38,095 nt of DNA. It comes from an uncultured beta proteobacterium. Lineage in GTDB: Bacteria > Pseudomonadota > Gammaproteobacteria > Burkholderiales > Rhodocyclaceae. This document shows positions 28,919-37,207 of the stretch, piece after piece. Numbering within the stretch: the stretch's first letter is position 1; the number at the start of each line of letters is the position of its first letter. Below the pieces are notes generated by a model. The model was not told the DNA's origin. It searched no databases and was given only the letters and a program-made list of their open reading frames with translations. A program made the position numbers and the translations under genes. The stretch is taken from positions 1 through 38,095 of the forward strand of contig CAINHS010000055.1 in NCBI GenBank assembly GCA_903848955.1. Reading direction: 5' to 3'.

Positions 28919-30517
28919 ATGAGCATAGCGACCACCGCCCCCGACCACACCCATCACGACAGCGGCTATAGCGGCGGCCTGCTGCGCTGGCTGACGACCA
29001 CCAACCACAAGGACATCGGCACGCTGTACATGACGTTCGCGCTGCTGATGTTCTTCGTCGGCGGCGCCATGATCCTGGCCGTGCGTGCGGAGTTGTTCCA
29101 GCCCGGACTGCAGATGATGCAGCCGGAGTTCTTCAACCAGCTGATCGGCGTGCATGCGCTGGTGATGATCTTCGCCGCGCTGATGCCGGCCGCCACCGGC
29201 TTCGCCAACTGGCAGATTCCGCTGATGATCGGTGCCCCCGACATGGCGCTGCCGCGCCTGAACAACTGGGGCTTCTGGCTGCTGCCGCCGGCAGCGACGC
29301 TGCTGGTGCTGCCCTTCGCGCTGGCACTGTTCGGCATCGGCGACGGCGCGTTGGCAACCGGCTGGACCATGTACGCGCCGCTCTCGGTGCAGGGCGGCCT
29401 CGGCGTCGACTTCGCCATCTTCGCCGTGCATCTGTTCGGCATCTCCTCGGTGATGGGCTCGATCAACATCATCGTCACCATCTTCAACATGCGGGCTCCC
29501 GGCATGACGATGATGAAGCTGCCGCTGTTCGCCTGGGGCTGGCTGATCACCGCCTTTCTGCTGATCGCCACCATCCCGGTGCTGGCGGGGGCGGTCACCA
29601 TGCTGCTCACCGACCGCCACTTCGGCACCCACTTCTTCAACGCCGCCGGCGGCGGAGACCCGATTCTGTTCCAGCACCTGTTCTGGTTCTTCGGCCATCC
29701 CGAGGTATACATCCTGCTGCTTCCGGTGTGGGGACTGATCCCGCACGTGTTGTCCACCTTCTCGCGCAAGCCGGTGTATGGCTACAAGGCCCAGGTCTAT
29801 GCCTTCATCGCCATCGGCCTGCTCTCGGTGGTGGTCTGGGCGCACCACTTCCTCACCGTCGGCCTGCCGGTGCCGGCGCTGATCTACTTCATGTTCAGCA
29901 CCATGGCCATCTCGCTGCCGCTGGCCGTGCTGTTCTTCTGCTGGATCGCCACCATGTGGCGCGGCTCGATCAGCTTCGAGACGCCGATGCTGTTCGCCAT
30001 CGGCTTCATCGTGCTGTTCGGCATCGCCGGCCTCACCGGGCTGGTGCTGGCCGACGTGGCGGCCGATGCGCAGTACCATCACAGCTATTTCGTCGTCGCC
30101 CACTTCCACTATGCGCTATTCACCGGCGGCATCATGGGGGTGATGACCGGCGTGTATTACTGGCTGCCGAAATGGACCGGCCACATGTACAGCGAGACCC
30201 TGGGCAAGTGGCATTTCTGGCTGACCGTGGTTTCCTTCAACCTCACCTTCATGCCGCAGTTCTTCCTCGGCCTGGCCGGCATGCCGCGCCGCATCCCGGA
30301 CTATGCGCTGCAATTCGCCGAATTCAACGCCATCTCCACTGTCGGCTCCTTCATTCTCGGCATTTCGCAACTGCTCTTCGCCTGGAACATCTGGCAATGC
30401 GTGCGCGGCGGGGCGAAGGTCAGCGGCAAAGTCTGGGAAGGCGCCGACGGGCTCGAATGGCAGCTGTCTTCGCCGCCGCCCCATCACTCCTGGGAAACCC
30501 AGCCGGAGGTGAAATGA
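28919..30517 (+). CDS. coxA: Cytochrome c oxidase subunit I
   Basis: This 532-aa, 12-helix heme-copper oxidase subunit reduces O2 and pumps protons. Metal ligands are visible: the heme a His in IGVHALVM, HPEVY (CuB His and its cross-linked Tyr), the CuB His pair in WAHHFLT, and HFHYALF for hemes a3 and a. HPEVY with the PLMIGAPDMALPRLNN segment indicates a type A oxidase. The start ATG has GGAG eight bases upstream, 11 bp after coxB. The stop overlaps the next small gene as ATGA. Confidence 0.97.
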   Translation: MSIATTAPDHTHHDSGYSGGLLRWLTTTNHKDIGTLYMTFALLMFFVGGAMILAVRAELFQPGLQMMQPEFFNQLIGVHALVMIFAALMPAATGFANWQIPLMIGAPDMALPRLNNWGFWLLPPAATLLVLPFALALFGIGDGALATGWTMYAPLSVQGGLGVDFAIFAVHLFGISSVMGSINIIVTIFNMRAPGMTMMKLPLFAWGWLITAFLLIATIPVLAGAVTMLLTDRHFGTHFFNAAGGGDPILFQHLFWFFGHPEVYILLLPVWGLIPHVLSTFSRKPVYGYKAQVYAFIAIGLLSVVVWAHHFLTVGLPVPALIYFMFSTMAISLPLAVLFFCWIATMWRGSISFETPMLFAIGFIVLFGIAGLTGLVLADVAADAQYHHSYFVVAHFHYALFTGGIMGVMTGVYYWLPKWTGHMYSETLGKWHFWLTVVSFNLTFMPQFFLGLAGMPRRIPDYALQFAEFNAISTVGSFILGISQLLFAWNIWQCVRGGAKVSGKVWEGADGLEWQLSSPPPHHSWETQPEVK

Positions 30518-30642
30518 ACGCAGCAGCCGAACCATGCGCCAATGCCGAGGCCACTCGGCGTGCCCGCGCCAGCCGCATGGCCTGGCTGCTCTGCGCGGCA
30601 GCCGTCGCCATATATGTCATCGGCCTGTTGATCAAGCGATGA
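30514..30642 (+). CDS. Cytochrome oxidase small assembly protein (42 aa)
   Basis: This short gene joins coxA and ctaG with ATGA overlaps at both ends, which strongly supports translation. The 42-aa product has a polar, Arg/Ala-rich N-terminus and one transmembrane helix (about 23-40, MAWLLCAAAVAIYVIGLLI) ending in KR. Short single-helix proteins at this exact place are known in betaproteobacterial cox operons and are annotated as cytochrome oxidase small assembly proteins. Their precise role is not established. GGAGG lies upstream in the end of coxA. Confidence 0.8.
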   Translation: MNAAAEPCANAEATRRARASRMAWLLCAAAVAIYVIGLLIKR

Positions 30643-31238
30643 GCGAGACTGTCCCGCGCCGCGACCATGCCCCGCTGATCCGCCGCCTGCTGTTGCTGGT
30701 GGCGGCGGCCAGCGTGTTCGGCTTCGGCCTCGTGCCGCTCTACAACGTGCTGTGCGAAGCCACCGGCTTCAACGGCAAGACCGGCGGCGGCAAGGAAGGC
30801 TTCGGCATCGGCGGACTGGCGGCAGCGATCGCCGCGCCGGCGCCGGCGATCGACCGCAGCCGCCTGGTGACGGTCGATTTCACCGGCACCGTGATGCCCG
30901 GCCTGCCGTGGCAGATACGTCCGCTGACGCCGAGCCTGGATACCCATCCGGGCGACATGCAGCAGGTGCGCTTCCTGGTCAGCAATACCTCCGATCGAAC
31001 CATCGTCGGCCAGGCGGTGCCCAGCGTAACCCCCGGCCAGGCGGCGAAGCACTTCCAGAAGATCGAATGCTTCTGCTTCACCCAACAGACGCTGGCGCCG
31101 GGCGAGGCCAGAGAAATGCCCTTGGTGTTTATCGTCAAGCCGGGCCTGGACCCGGATATCCGCAACATCACTTTGTCGTACTCGTTCTACAGTCTTGAAA
31201 CGCCGCCACTGGCAATGGCATCACGGGAGGTCCGATGA
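30639..31238 (+). CDS. ctaG: Cytochrome c oxidase assembly protein CtaG (Cox11 family)
   Basis: This 199-aa protein delivers copper to the CuB site of subunit I. It has one N-terminal transmembrane helix (about 14-34) with the conserved Cys39 just after it (LYNVLCEATG). A periplasmic beta-sandwich follows, with the copper-binding motif ECFCF (Cys144, Cys146). It overlaps the upstream small gene and the downstream coxC by ATGA, so the whole block is translationally coupled. Confidence 0.95.
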   Translation: MSETVPRRDHAPLIRRLLLLVAAASVFGFGLVPLYNVLCEATGFNGKTGGGKEGFGIGGLAAAIAAPAPAIDRSRLVTVDFTGTVMPGLPWQIRPLTPSLDTHPGDMQQVRFLVSNTSDRTIVGQAVPSVTPGQAAKHFQKIECFCFTQQTLAPGEAREMPLVFIVKPGLDPDIRNITLSYSFYSLETPPLAMASREVR

Positions 31239-32095
31239 ACGCTGCTCCGCACACCCACGCCTACTACGTCCCGCAGCCGAGCCTTTACCCTTTCGTGCTG
31301 TCCGGCGGAATGTTCCTGCTCCTGCTCGGCTCCATCCTCGCCATGAACGGCTTCGGCGCGGGTTCATGGGTCATGCTCGGCGGCAGCGGCGTGATCGTGT
31401 ATGTCCTGTTCGGCTGGTTCGGCAAGGTGATCGGCGAATCGCAAGGCGGTTCCTACCGCGAATGGGAGGACAAGTCCTTCCGCTACGGCATGGTCTGGTT
31501 CATCGCCTCGGAAGTGATGTTTTTCGCCGCCTTCTTCGGCGCCCTGTTCTACGTTCGCACCATCTCCGTGCCGGAACTCGGCAACATGCAAGCGGCGCAC
31601 GGCGCAACCCTGTGGCCGGACTTCGCCGGCACCTGGCCCTCGGCCGGGCCCAAGGGAGCCGCGTTCACGCCGATGGCGGCGTGGGGCATTCCGGCGATCA
31701 ACACCGCCTTGCTGCTGTCATCCGGCGTGACGGTGACCTGGGCCCATTGGGGCCTGCTGCAGAACAGCCGCCGCCAGCTCAGCCTGGGGCTGGCTGCAAC
31801 CGTCCTGCTCGGAATCGCTTTTCTGGTGCTGCAAGCCTACGAGTATCACCACGCCTATACCGAGATGGGACTGACGCTGGGTGCCGGCGCCTACGGCGCG
31901 ACCTTCTTCATGCTGACGGGATTCCACGGCTTTCACGTCACGCTGGGCGCGATCATGCTGTCGGTAATCCTGGCGCGGAGCATGCAGGGACATTTCACGG
32001 CGGACCGCCACTTCGGCTTCGAAGCCGTCACCTGGTACTGGCACTTCGTGGATGTCGTCTGGCTGCTGTTGTTCGTCGTGGTCTATTGGCTGTAG
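31235..32095 (+). CDS. coxC: Cytochrome c oxidase subunit III
   Basis: This 286-aa membrane protein has seven hydrophobic helices. Family segments include RYGMVWFIASEVMFFAAFF, GFHGFHVTLG and the C-terminal FGFEAVTWYWHFVDVVWL. Subunit III stabilises the oxidase and its proton-uptake path. GGGAGG precedes the ATG, which overlaps the ctaG stop. The last 13 bp overlap the end of a small gene on the opposite strand. Confidence 0.96.
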   Translation: MNAAPHTHAYYVPQPSLYPFVLSGGMFLLLLGSILAMNGFGAGSWVMLGGSGVIVYVLFGWFGKVIGESQGGSYREWEDKSFRYGMVWFIASEVMFFAAFFGALFYVRTISVPELGNMQAAHGATLWPDFAGTWPSAGPKGAAFTPMAAWGIPAINTALLLSSGVTVTWAHWGLLQNSRRQLSLGLAATVLLGIAFLVLQAYEYHHAYTEMGLTLGAGAYGATFFMLTGFHGFHVTLGAIMLSVILARSMQGHFTADRHFGFEAVTWYWHFVDVVWLLLFVVVYWL

Positions 32096-32283
32096 CCGGG
32101 AACCAGGCCGAAGCGATAGGAAAGCAGAAGCGCGATGAACAGGATCAGCGACAAACCGATGCGGATACTCAGCGCCCTTGCGGTGCGCGTCCCCTCGCCG
32201 CGATCGCGGTAGAGAAAAAATAGTCCCGAGAACAGGCTGCCGACGATTGCCAGCAACATGACGACAACAAGCATCTTGACCAT
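32083..32283 (-). CDS. DUF2909-like twin-transmembrane small protein
   Basis: This 66-aa protein has two transmembrane helices (about 3-24 and 41-59) joined by a basic loop with RDRGEGTRTARAL, as in the small family annotated DUF2909/twin transmembrane protein that often sits beside coxC and surf1. The function is unknown. It runs against the cox operon: its 3' end overlaps coxC by 13 bp, and its start codon shares CATG with a possible surf1 start. It has no gap for a separate promoter, so transcription would have to begin inside the surf1 coding region. Confidence 0.8.
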   Translation of the reverse strand: MVKMLVVVMLLAIVGSLFSGLFFLYRDRGEGTRTARALSIRIGLSLILFIALLLSYRFGLVPGYSQ

Positions 32284-33070
32284 GGCGAAAGCTCCTGACG
32301 GCCGCCCGGCGGCGGCACCCGGCTGTCAGTATGAGCCGGCCGCAGCCAGCAAGGCAAGCGCCGTTTCGCGGCGCGCCACGGCCTTGTGGGGCGGCTTGCT
32401 GCTGGCCGTGCTGATTCCGTCCTTTGTCTCCCTCGGACTCTGGCAGTGGCGCAAGAATGAAGCCAAGCTGCAGTTGCAGGCCGAGCTTGACAGTCGCAGT
32501 CACGGCGCACCGGTGGCGATGCCGGCCGCGCCGGCCGCGGCAGCCGACCTGCGCTACCGCCATGTCCGGCTGCAAGGCGTTTTCGAACCGGAACGGCAGA
32601 TTCTTCTCGACAACCGCGTCCATCGCGAGCAGGCCGGCTACCATGTCCTGACGCCGCTGAAGCTCGACGGCTCGGAAATGCGCGTCTGGGTCAATCGCGG
32701 CTGGGTGCCGGCCGGCCCCGATCACGCCAGTCTGCCGACGATTCAAACACCCGCCGGCAGCATCGAGCTGACCGGGGTTGCGGTCGTGCCGCCGACGCGA
32801 TTCTTCACCCTCAAGCCGCCTGAAGCACCGGGCCGGACATGGCAGACGCTGTGGCAGAACCCCGACATGGAACGCCTCCGCGCCGCCGTGCCGTGGCCGA
32901 TGCAACCGGTGCTGGTGCAGCTCGACGCCGGGGCTGCCGCCGGCTATGCACGGGAATGGCCGCGTCCCGACGAGCGCGCCGATATGCACTTCGGCTATGC
33001 GCTGCAGTGGTTCGGCTTCGCCATTTCCAGCCTCGGCATCTGGCTCTACTTCCTGGTGCGGCGGCAATGA
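32282..33070 (+). CDS. SURF1 family cytochrome oxidase assembly protein
   Basis: This 262-aa protein belongs to the Surf1/Shy1 family, which helps insert heme a into subunit I. It has one helix near the N-terminus ending in the family's GLWQWRKNEAK (about 57-67), the central LLDNR and VWVNRGWVP motifs, and a C-terminal helix (FGYALQWFGFAISSLGIWLYFLV). The start is uncertain: 32282 and 32258 are ATGs without a ribosome-binding site, and a TTG at 32384 lies closer to the first helix. The stop overlaps the next gene (ATGA). Confidence 0.88.
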   Translation: MAKAPDGRPAAAPGCQYEPAAASKASAVSRRATALWGGLLLAVLIPSFVSLGLWQWRKNEAKLQLQAELDSRSHGAPVAMPAAPAAAADLRYRHVRLQGVFEPERQILLDNRVHREQAGYHVLTPLKLDGSEMRVWVNRGWVPAGPDHASLPTIQTPAGSIELTGVAVVPPTRFFTLKPPEAPGRTWQTLWQNPDMERLRAAVPWPMQPVLVQLDAGAAAGYAREWPRPDERADMHFGYALQWFGFAISSLGIWLYFLVRRQ

Positions 33071-33624
33071 GCACGCTCGCGGCGCCTTCCCCTCTGCCGC
33101 CGCCGATGTCGCGGCTGAAGTCGCGCCTCGTGCTGCTGTCGATCTGCGCCCTGCTGCTGCTGCCCGTGCTGAGCGGCGGCAGTCTCTACCTGTCCGGCTG
33201 GCGGCCGGCGCGCAGCATCAACCACGGCGCACTGATCGAACCGCCGCTGCCGCTGGCCGGCGACCCCGCCTGGCTTGGCAAATGGTCACTGACGCTGGTC
33301 AGCGACGCCCCCTGCGGCAGTCCCTGCGCCGCACGCCTCGACGAACTGCGCCGGGTCCGGGTCGCACTGGCGCGGGACATGGGCCGTACCCGCTACGTCT
33401 GGGTCGGCACCGGCGTCGATGCCGAGGCGCGCCAACTGGCGGCGACGGCGCCCGACCTGCGCACCATCGCCGGCCGTCCGCCGGCGCTGGCCGGGTTTGC
33501 GGCGGGCAGCATCGTCATCGTCGATCCGCACGGCCTGGCGATGATGGCGTATGCGCCGCAGGCTCCGATCAACGGCATACGCAGCGACCTGGAACGGTTG
33601 CTCAAGCTGTCCTGGATTGAATGA
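33067..33624 (+). CDS. Membrane-anchored thioredoxin-fold-like protein with CxxxC, oxidase-assembly context
   Basis: This 185-aa protein has one N-terminal transmembrane helix (about 20-36) and a periplasmic domain with Cys83-GSP-Cys87. The spacing is CxxxC, as in Sco copper chaperones, not the CxxC of thioredoxins. [13 protein letters not shown] (His155) resembles the late strand of Sco/thioredoxin folds, but the usual distal copper-ligand histidine context was not found. It overlaps surf1 (ATGA). Position suggests a redox or copper role in oxidase assembly; this is inference. Similar proteins follow surf1 in other betaproteobacteria. Confidence 0.75.
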   Translation: MSTLAAPSPLPPPMSRLKSRLVLLSICALLLLPVLSGGSLYLSGWRPARSINHGALIEPPLPLAGDPAWLGKWSLTLVSDAPCGSPCAARLDELRRVRVALARDMGRTRYVWVGTGVDAEARQLAATAPDLRTIAGRPPALAGFAAGSIVIVDPHGLAMMAYAPQAPINGIRSDLERLLKLSWIE

Positions 33625-33634
33625 TGCTCATATC

Positions 33635-34525
33635 ATGAACACGGCGACACTGCGCTCCCAATCCCCCGGCCGCCGGCTGGCGGACTTCTTCGAACTGTGC
33701 AAGCCGCGCGTGAATACCCTGATCGTATTCACCGCGATGATCGGCATGTTCCTCGCCGCGCCGGGCTTGCCGCCGGCGGCGCGCTTCCTCGTCGCCTCGC
33801 TCGGCATTGCCCTGGTGGCCGGCGCGGCGGCGGCGCTCAACTGCCTGGTCGAACGCACCGTCGATGCACGCATGGCGCGCACGCGCGGCCGTGCCACGGC
33901 ACGCGGCACCGCCCCGGCGCTGGAAACGCTGGGCCTGTCGCTGCTGATGGGCGGCGCCGGCCTGTGGCTGCTGCACGCCTTCATCAACGACCTGACGCTG
34001 TGGCTGACGCTGGCCACCTTCCTCGGCTACGCGGTGATCTACACGCTTGTGCTGAAGCCGGCGACGCCGATGAACATCGTCATCGGCGGCGCTTCCGGCG
34101 CCATGCCGCCGGTACTGGGCTGGACGGCGATGACCGGCAGCATCGGCGTCGAGCCGCTGGCCTTGTTCCTCATCATCTTCCTGTGGACGCCGCCGCACTT
34201 CTGGGCGCTGGCCTGCTACCGGCGCGAGGAGTACGCCCGCGCCGGCCTGCCCATGCTGCCGGTAACCCACGGCGTCGAATTCACCTGCCAGCACATCCTG
34301 CTCTACACCGTGATGTTGGCCGCCGCCAGCCTGATCCCGGTATCACTGGGTATGAGCGGCAGCATCTATCTGGCGCTGGTCACGCTGCTCAACCTCGGCT
34401 TCCTGTTCCTCGCCACGGCGCTCAGCCGCAGCTACAGCGATGCGCTGGCGCAGCGCACCTTCCGCTACTCCATCCTCTACCTGGCATTGCTGTTCGCCGC
34501 GCTGTTCCTCGACCGCCTGTTCTGA
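33635..34525 (+). CDS. ctaB: Protoheme IX farnesyltransferase (heme O synthase)
   Basis: This 296-aa UbiA-family prenyltransferase adds a farnesyl group to heme b to make heme O. It has the aspartate-rich Mg site [18 protein letters not shown], the segment [17 protein letters not shown]...GAMPPVLGW, and about eight to nine transmembrane helices. The start ATG at 33635 lies 10 bp after the previous gene. It is the last gene of the cox cluster. Heme A synthase (ctaA), which normally sits just before it in related operons, is absent here. Confidence 0.95.
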   Translation: MNTATLRSQSPGRRLADFFELCKPRVNTLIVFTAMIGMFLAAPGLPPAARFLVASLGIALVAGAAAALNCLVERTVDARMARTRGRATARGTAPALETLGLSLLMGGAGLWLLHAFINDLTLWLTLATFLGYAVIYTLVLKPATPMNIVIGGASGAMPPVLGWTAMTGSIGVEPLALFLIIFLWTPPHFWALACYRREEYARAGLPMLPVTHGVEFTCQHILLYTVMLAAASLIPVSLGMSGSIYLALVTLLNLGFLFLATALSRSYSDALAQRTFRYSILYLALLFAALFLDRLF

Positions 34526-34564
34526 CGGCGTTCCGTCAAGCCTGCCGGCGCCGGCGGCGGAAAG

Positions 34565-35407
34565 CTACAGCCCGAGCGTGATCCTGGCGCCGACGAAGCG
34601 GGCTTCTATGACGGGGAAATGGGCCGCGAACTGACACCAGTCGATACCCATTCGGACAGAAGACAAATCCCACAGCCTGGGCACCCGCGCACCCTCGCCG
34701 CCGCCAAGATTGAGCGCGTGGCTGAGGACCTCGGCGACATGGACGGCATCGGCCATTTCGTTTTCGGGCCCGCTGTCCGCCGACGCATGATGGGCGGCAA
34801 TCGCATCCGCCACGTCCTCCGGCATTTTCCAGCGCCTGGCGAGTGCGCCGCCGACCTGCGCATGATCGACCCCCAGCACCTCGCGCTCGGCATCGACGAT
34901 GTCGATATCGCGGTCGATCCTCAGGCGCTGCACTCCGGCATAGGCCGCCGGAGCGAAAGCGAACAGCAACAGCTGGCCGATGTCATGCAGCAGGCCGGCG
35001 GTATAGGCCACATCGACGTCGAGCCCGGCGCCGCGCGCCACTTCCTGCGCGCAGATCGCCACGCCGAGGCTGTGCAGCCAGAGCCGGCGGGCGTCGAAGG
35101 GCGGCGCTGCATTGAAGCGGTCCATGATGGCCGTGGCGAGGGTGATGTCGCGCACCCGGCTGACGCCGAGCAGAATGATGGCCTGACGCACCGACTCGAC
35201 CCGGCCGCTGGCCCCCAGCGCGCCGGCGTTGGCTGCCGCGAGCAGGCGCGCCACCACCGCCGGATCGCTGACGATGTGGCCGCTGAGAACTTCGACATTG
35301 ACTTCCTCGTCGCCCAGCATCTCCAGAATCCGCGCCACGATCTGCGGCAACGCGGGCAGCGCATCGGCACGCGCCAGAACCTGCTCGAGAGTGAACGGAG
35401 GATTCAC
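34565..35407 (-). CDS. HDOD domain protein
   Basis: This 280-aa cytoplasmic protein has the HDOD signature. It opens with LPALPQIVARILEML, then SDPAVVARLLAAANAG and ESVRQAIILLGVSRVRDITL. The HD dyad (His141-Asp142, LLHDIGQLLL) is retained, with later AAHHAS and VAEVLSHAL. HDOD proteins act in signalling; most lack proven phosphodiesterase activity. It starts with GTG overlapping the stop of the upstream small gene (GTGA), so the two are co-translated. It converges on ctaB with 39 bp between. Confidence 0.88.
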   Translation of the reverse strand: MNPPFTLEQVLARADALPALPQIVARILEMLGDEEVNVEVLSGHIVSDPAVVARLLAAANAGALGASGRVESVRQAIILLGVSRVRDITLATAIMDRFNAAPPFDARRLWLHSLGVAICAQEVARGAGLDVDVAYTAGLLHDIGQLLLFAFAPAAYAGVQRLRIDRDIDIVDAEREVLGVDHAQVGGALARRWKMPEDVADAIAAHHASADSGPENEMADAVHVAEVLSHALNLGGGEGARVPRLWDLSSVRMGIDWCQFAAHFPVIEARFVGARITLGL

Positions 35408-35724
35408 GACGCCGCCCGCCGCCGGTAGTCGGCGACCACCGCCGCCAGTTCGTCGCGCGCGGCGCCGCTCTCACCGCGAAACAGGTGGGCGACCCGGGCA
35501 GCGGCGGCAGCCACGTCACGCCCGATCTGCTCCGCATCCCGCGTTTCCTGCTGCAATACGTGGACGCACTCGATGCCGCGCTGCACCAGCTGGCGCAAAT
35601 GGTCGATGTCGAGTTCCGTGCCGGCGGCCAGCAGCAAACCGCCGTCGGCGCGGCGCACCGCCTGTGCCAGCCTGGCTCCAGGCTTGAGGCTGAGGGTCGA
35701 AACGCAAACCGAACGATCTGCCAA
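35404..35724 (-). CDS. Small protein resembling the N-terminal domain of HD-GYP regulators
   Basis: This roughly 106-aa protein has the pattern LKPGARLAQAVRRADGGLLLAAGTELDIDHLRQLVQRGIECVHV. It resembles the small DUF3391-type domain found before HD-GYP domains. The C-terminal half is Ala/Arg-rich helix. The start is set by GGAGGAG six bases before a TTG at 35724; the ATG at 35739 and TTG at 35754 have no such site. Its stop overlaps the GTG of the HDOD gene, so the pair may act as one regulator split in two. The function is unknown. Confidence 0.65.
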   Translation of the reverse strand: MADRSVCVSTLSLKPGARLAQAVRRADGGLLLAAGTELDIDHLRQLVQRGIECVHVLQQETRDAEQIGRDVAAAAARVAHLFRGESGAARDELAAVVADYRRRAAS

Positions 35725-35838
35725 GGTCCGCTCCTCCATCAAAGATAGTGTCAAGCAGTCTACCCGTTGCGGCCGACGATCTCCAGCATCCGGCTGCAGA
35801 CCGGCGCAAGGGTTATATGCAAAGAAGCAAACGGTCGT

Positions 35839-35867
35839 TTCCTGCCCGGCCTTCCTCTGTCTATACT
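35839..35867 (+). promoter_or_regulatory. Candidate sigma-70 promoter of metY
   Basis: The -10 hexamer TATACT (35862-35867) matches the consensus at five of six bases. A weak -35, TTCCTG (35839-35844), lies 17 bp upstream. Transcription would begin near 35875, leaving a leader of about 25 nt before metY. That is too short for a riboswitch, and no SAM-riboswitch-like structure was seen. Confidence 0.4.
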
Positions 35868-35900
35868 GCCGCCTTTCCCCGTCCGCAGAAAGCCCGAAAA

Positions 35901-37172
35901 ATGAAAATCGAAACCATCGCCGTGCATGGCGGCTACAGCCCTGAACCCACCACCAAGGCGGTCGCGGTGCCGATCTACCAGACCACCTCCTATGCCTTCG
36001 ACGACACCCAGCACGGTGCCGACCTGTTCGACCTCAAGGTGGCCGGAAACATCTATACGCGCATCATGAACCCGACCACCGACGTGCTGGAAAAGCGCAT
36101 GGCGGAACTGGAAGGCGGCATCGCCGCGCTGGGCGTCGCCTCCGGCATGTCGGCCATCACCTACGCCATCCAGACCATCGCCGAAGCCGGCGACAACATT
36201 GTCTCCGTCGGCACACTGTACGGCGGCAGCTACAACCTGTTCGCCCATACCCTGCCGCAGTTCGGCATCGAGGTGCGCTTCGCCGACTACCGCAATCCGG
36301 ACTCCTTCCGCCCTCTGATCGACGGCAAGACCAAGGCCTTGTTCTGCGAGTCCATCGGCAACCCGCTGGGCAACGTGGTCGACATCGCCGCCCTGGCGAA
36401 GATCGCCCATGAAGCCGGCGTGCCGCTGATCGTTGACAACACGGTGCCGACGCCCTACCTGTGCCGCCCCTTCGAGCACGGCGCCGACATCGTGGTGCAC
36501 GCCCTGACCAAATATCTCGGCGGCCATGGCAACAGCATAGGCGGTGCCATCGTCGATTCCGGCAAATTTCCCTGGGCCGAGCACAAGGCGCGCTTCAAGC
36601 GGCTCAACGAGCCCGACGTTTCCTACCACGGCGTGGTCTACACCGAAGCCCTCGGTCCCGCGGCCTTCATCGGCCGCGCCCGGGTCGTGCCGCTGCGCAA
36701 CACCGGCGCCGCGCTGTCGCCCTTCAACTCCTTCCTCATCCTGCAAGGCATCGAAACCCTGGCGCTGCGCATGGACCGCATCTGCGACAACACGCTGGCC
36801 GTGGCCAACTACCTGAAGAGCCATGCCAAGGTGAAGTGGGTCAACTACGCCGGCCTGCCCGACCACGCCGACCACGCTCTGGTGCAGAAATACATGGGCG
36901 GCCGCGCCTCGGGCATCCTCACCTTCGGCGTCGACGGCGGCATGGCCGGCGGCGCGCGTTTCCAGGACGCCTTGAAGCTGGTGACGCGCCTGGTCAACAT
37001 CGGCGACGCCAAGAGCCTGGCCTGCCATCCGGCCAGCACCACGCACCGCCAGTTGTCGCCGGAAGAGATGAAGAAGGCCGGCGTCAGCGAAGACATGGTG
37101 CGCCTGTCGATAGGCATCGAGCACATCGACGACATCAGGGATGACCTGGAGCAGGCGCTGGCGGCGGTCTAG
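35901..37172 (+). CDS. metY: O-acetylhomoserine sulfhydrylase (PLP-dependent)
   Basis: This 423-aa enzyme makes homocysteine from O-acetylhomoserine and sulfide in direct-sulfhydrylation methionine synthesis. It opens with ETIAVHGGY and [10 protein letters not shown]. The PLP-binding segments are [32 protein letters not shown] and the Schiff-base lysine in [15 protein letters not shown]. The length and the GNSIGG form favour MetY over the shorter (~390-400 aa) O-succinylhomoserine enzyme MetZ. The start at 35901 begins exactly where the family does; a longer frame to 35748 is unlikely. The ribosome-binding site is weak. Confidence 0.94.
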   Translation: MKIETIAVHGGYSPEPTTKAVAVPIYQTTSYAFDDTQHGADLFDLKVAGNIYTRIMNPTTDVLEKRMAELEGGIAALGVASGMSAITYAIQTIAEAGDNIVSVGTLYGGSYNLFAHTLPQFGIEVRFADYRNPDSFRPLIDGKTKALFCESIGNPLGNVVDIAALAKIAHEAGVPLIVDNTVPTPYLCRPFEHGADIVVHALTKYLGGHGNSIGGAIVDSGKFPWAEHKARFKRLNEPDVSYHGVVYTEALGPAAFIGRARVVPLRNTGAALSPFNSFLILQGIETLALRMDRICDNTLAVANYLKSHAKVKWVNYAGLPDHADHALVQKYMGGRASGILTFGVDGGMAGGARFQDALKLVTRLVNIGDAKSLACHPASTTHRQLSPEEMKKAGVSEDMVRLSIGIEHIDDIRDDLEQALAAV

Positions 37173-37207
37173 GCAAAACCCCGGCGTCGAAGATCCGGCA
37201 AGCCGGG

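Noticed and set aside
34544-34555. GCCGGCGCCGGC palindrome between ctaB and the HDOD gene as a terminator
   Set aside because: It is a perfect 12-bp palindrome, but no T-run follows on either strand and there is no loop room, so it is more likely a chance GC palindrome.
35755-35900. SAM riboswitch ahead of metY
   Set aside because: The leader after the likely promoter is about 25 nt, and no conserved helices or anti-terminator were found.
35760-37124. 454-codon open frame antisense to metY
   Set aside because: metY is a clear PLP enzyme on the other strand; the antisense product is low-complexity Val/Gly/His.
37190-37207. CCGGCAAGCCGG hairpin between metY and the kinase as a terminator
   Set aside because: The stem is short, the loop is two bases and there is no T-tract.
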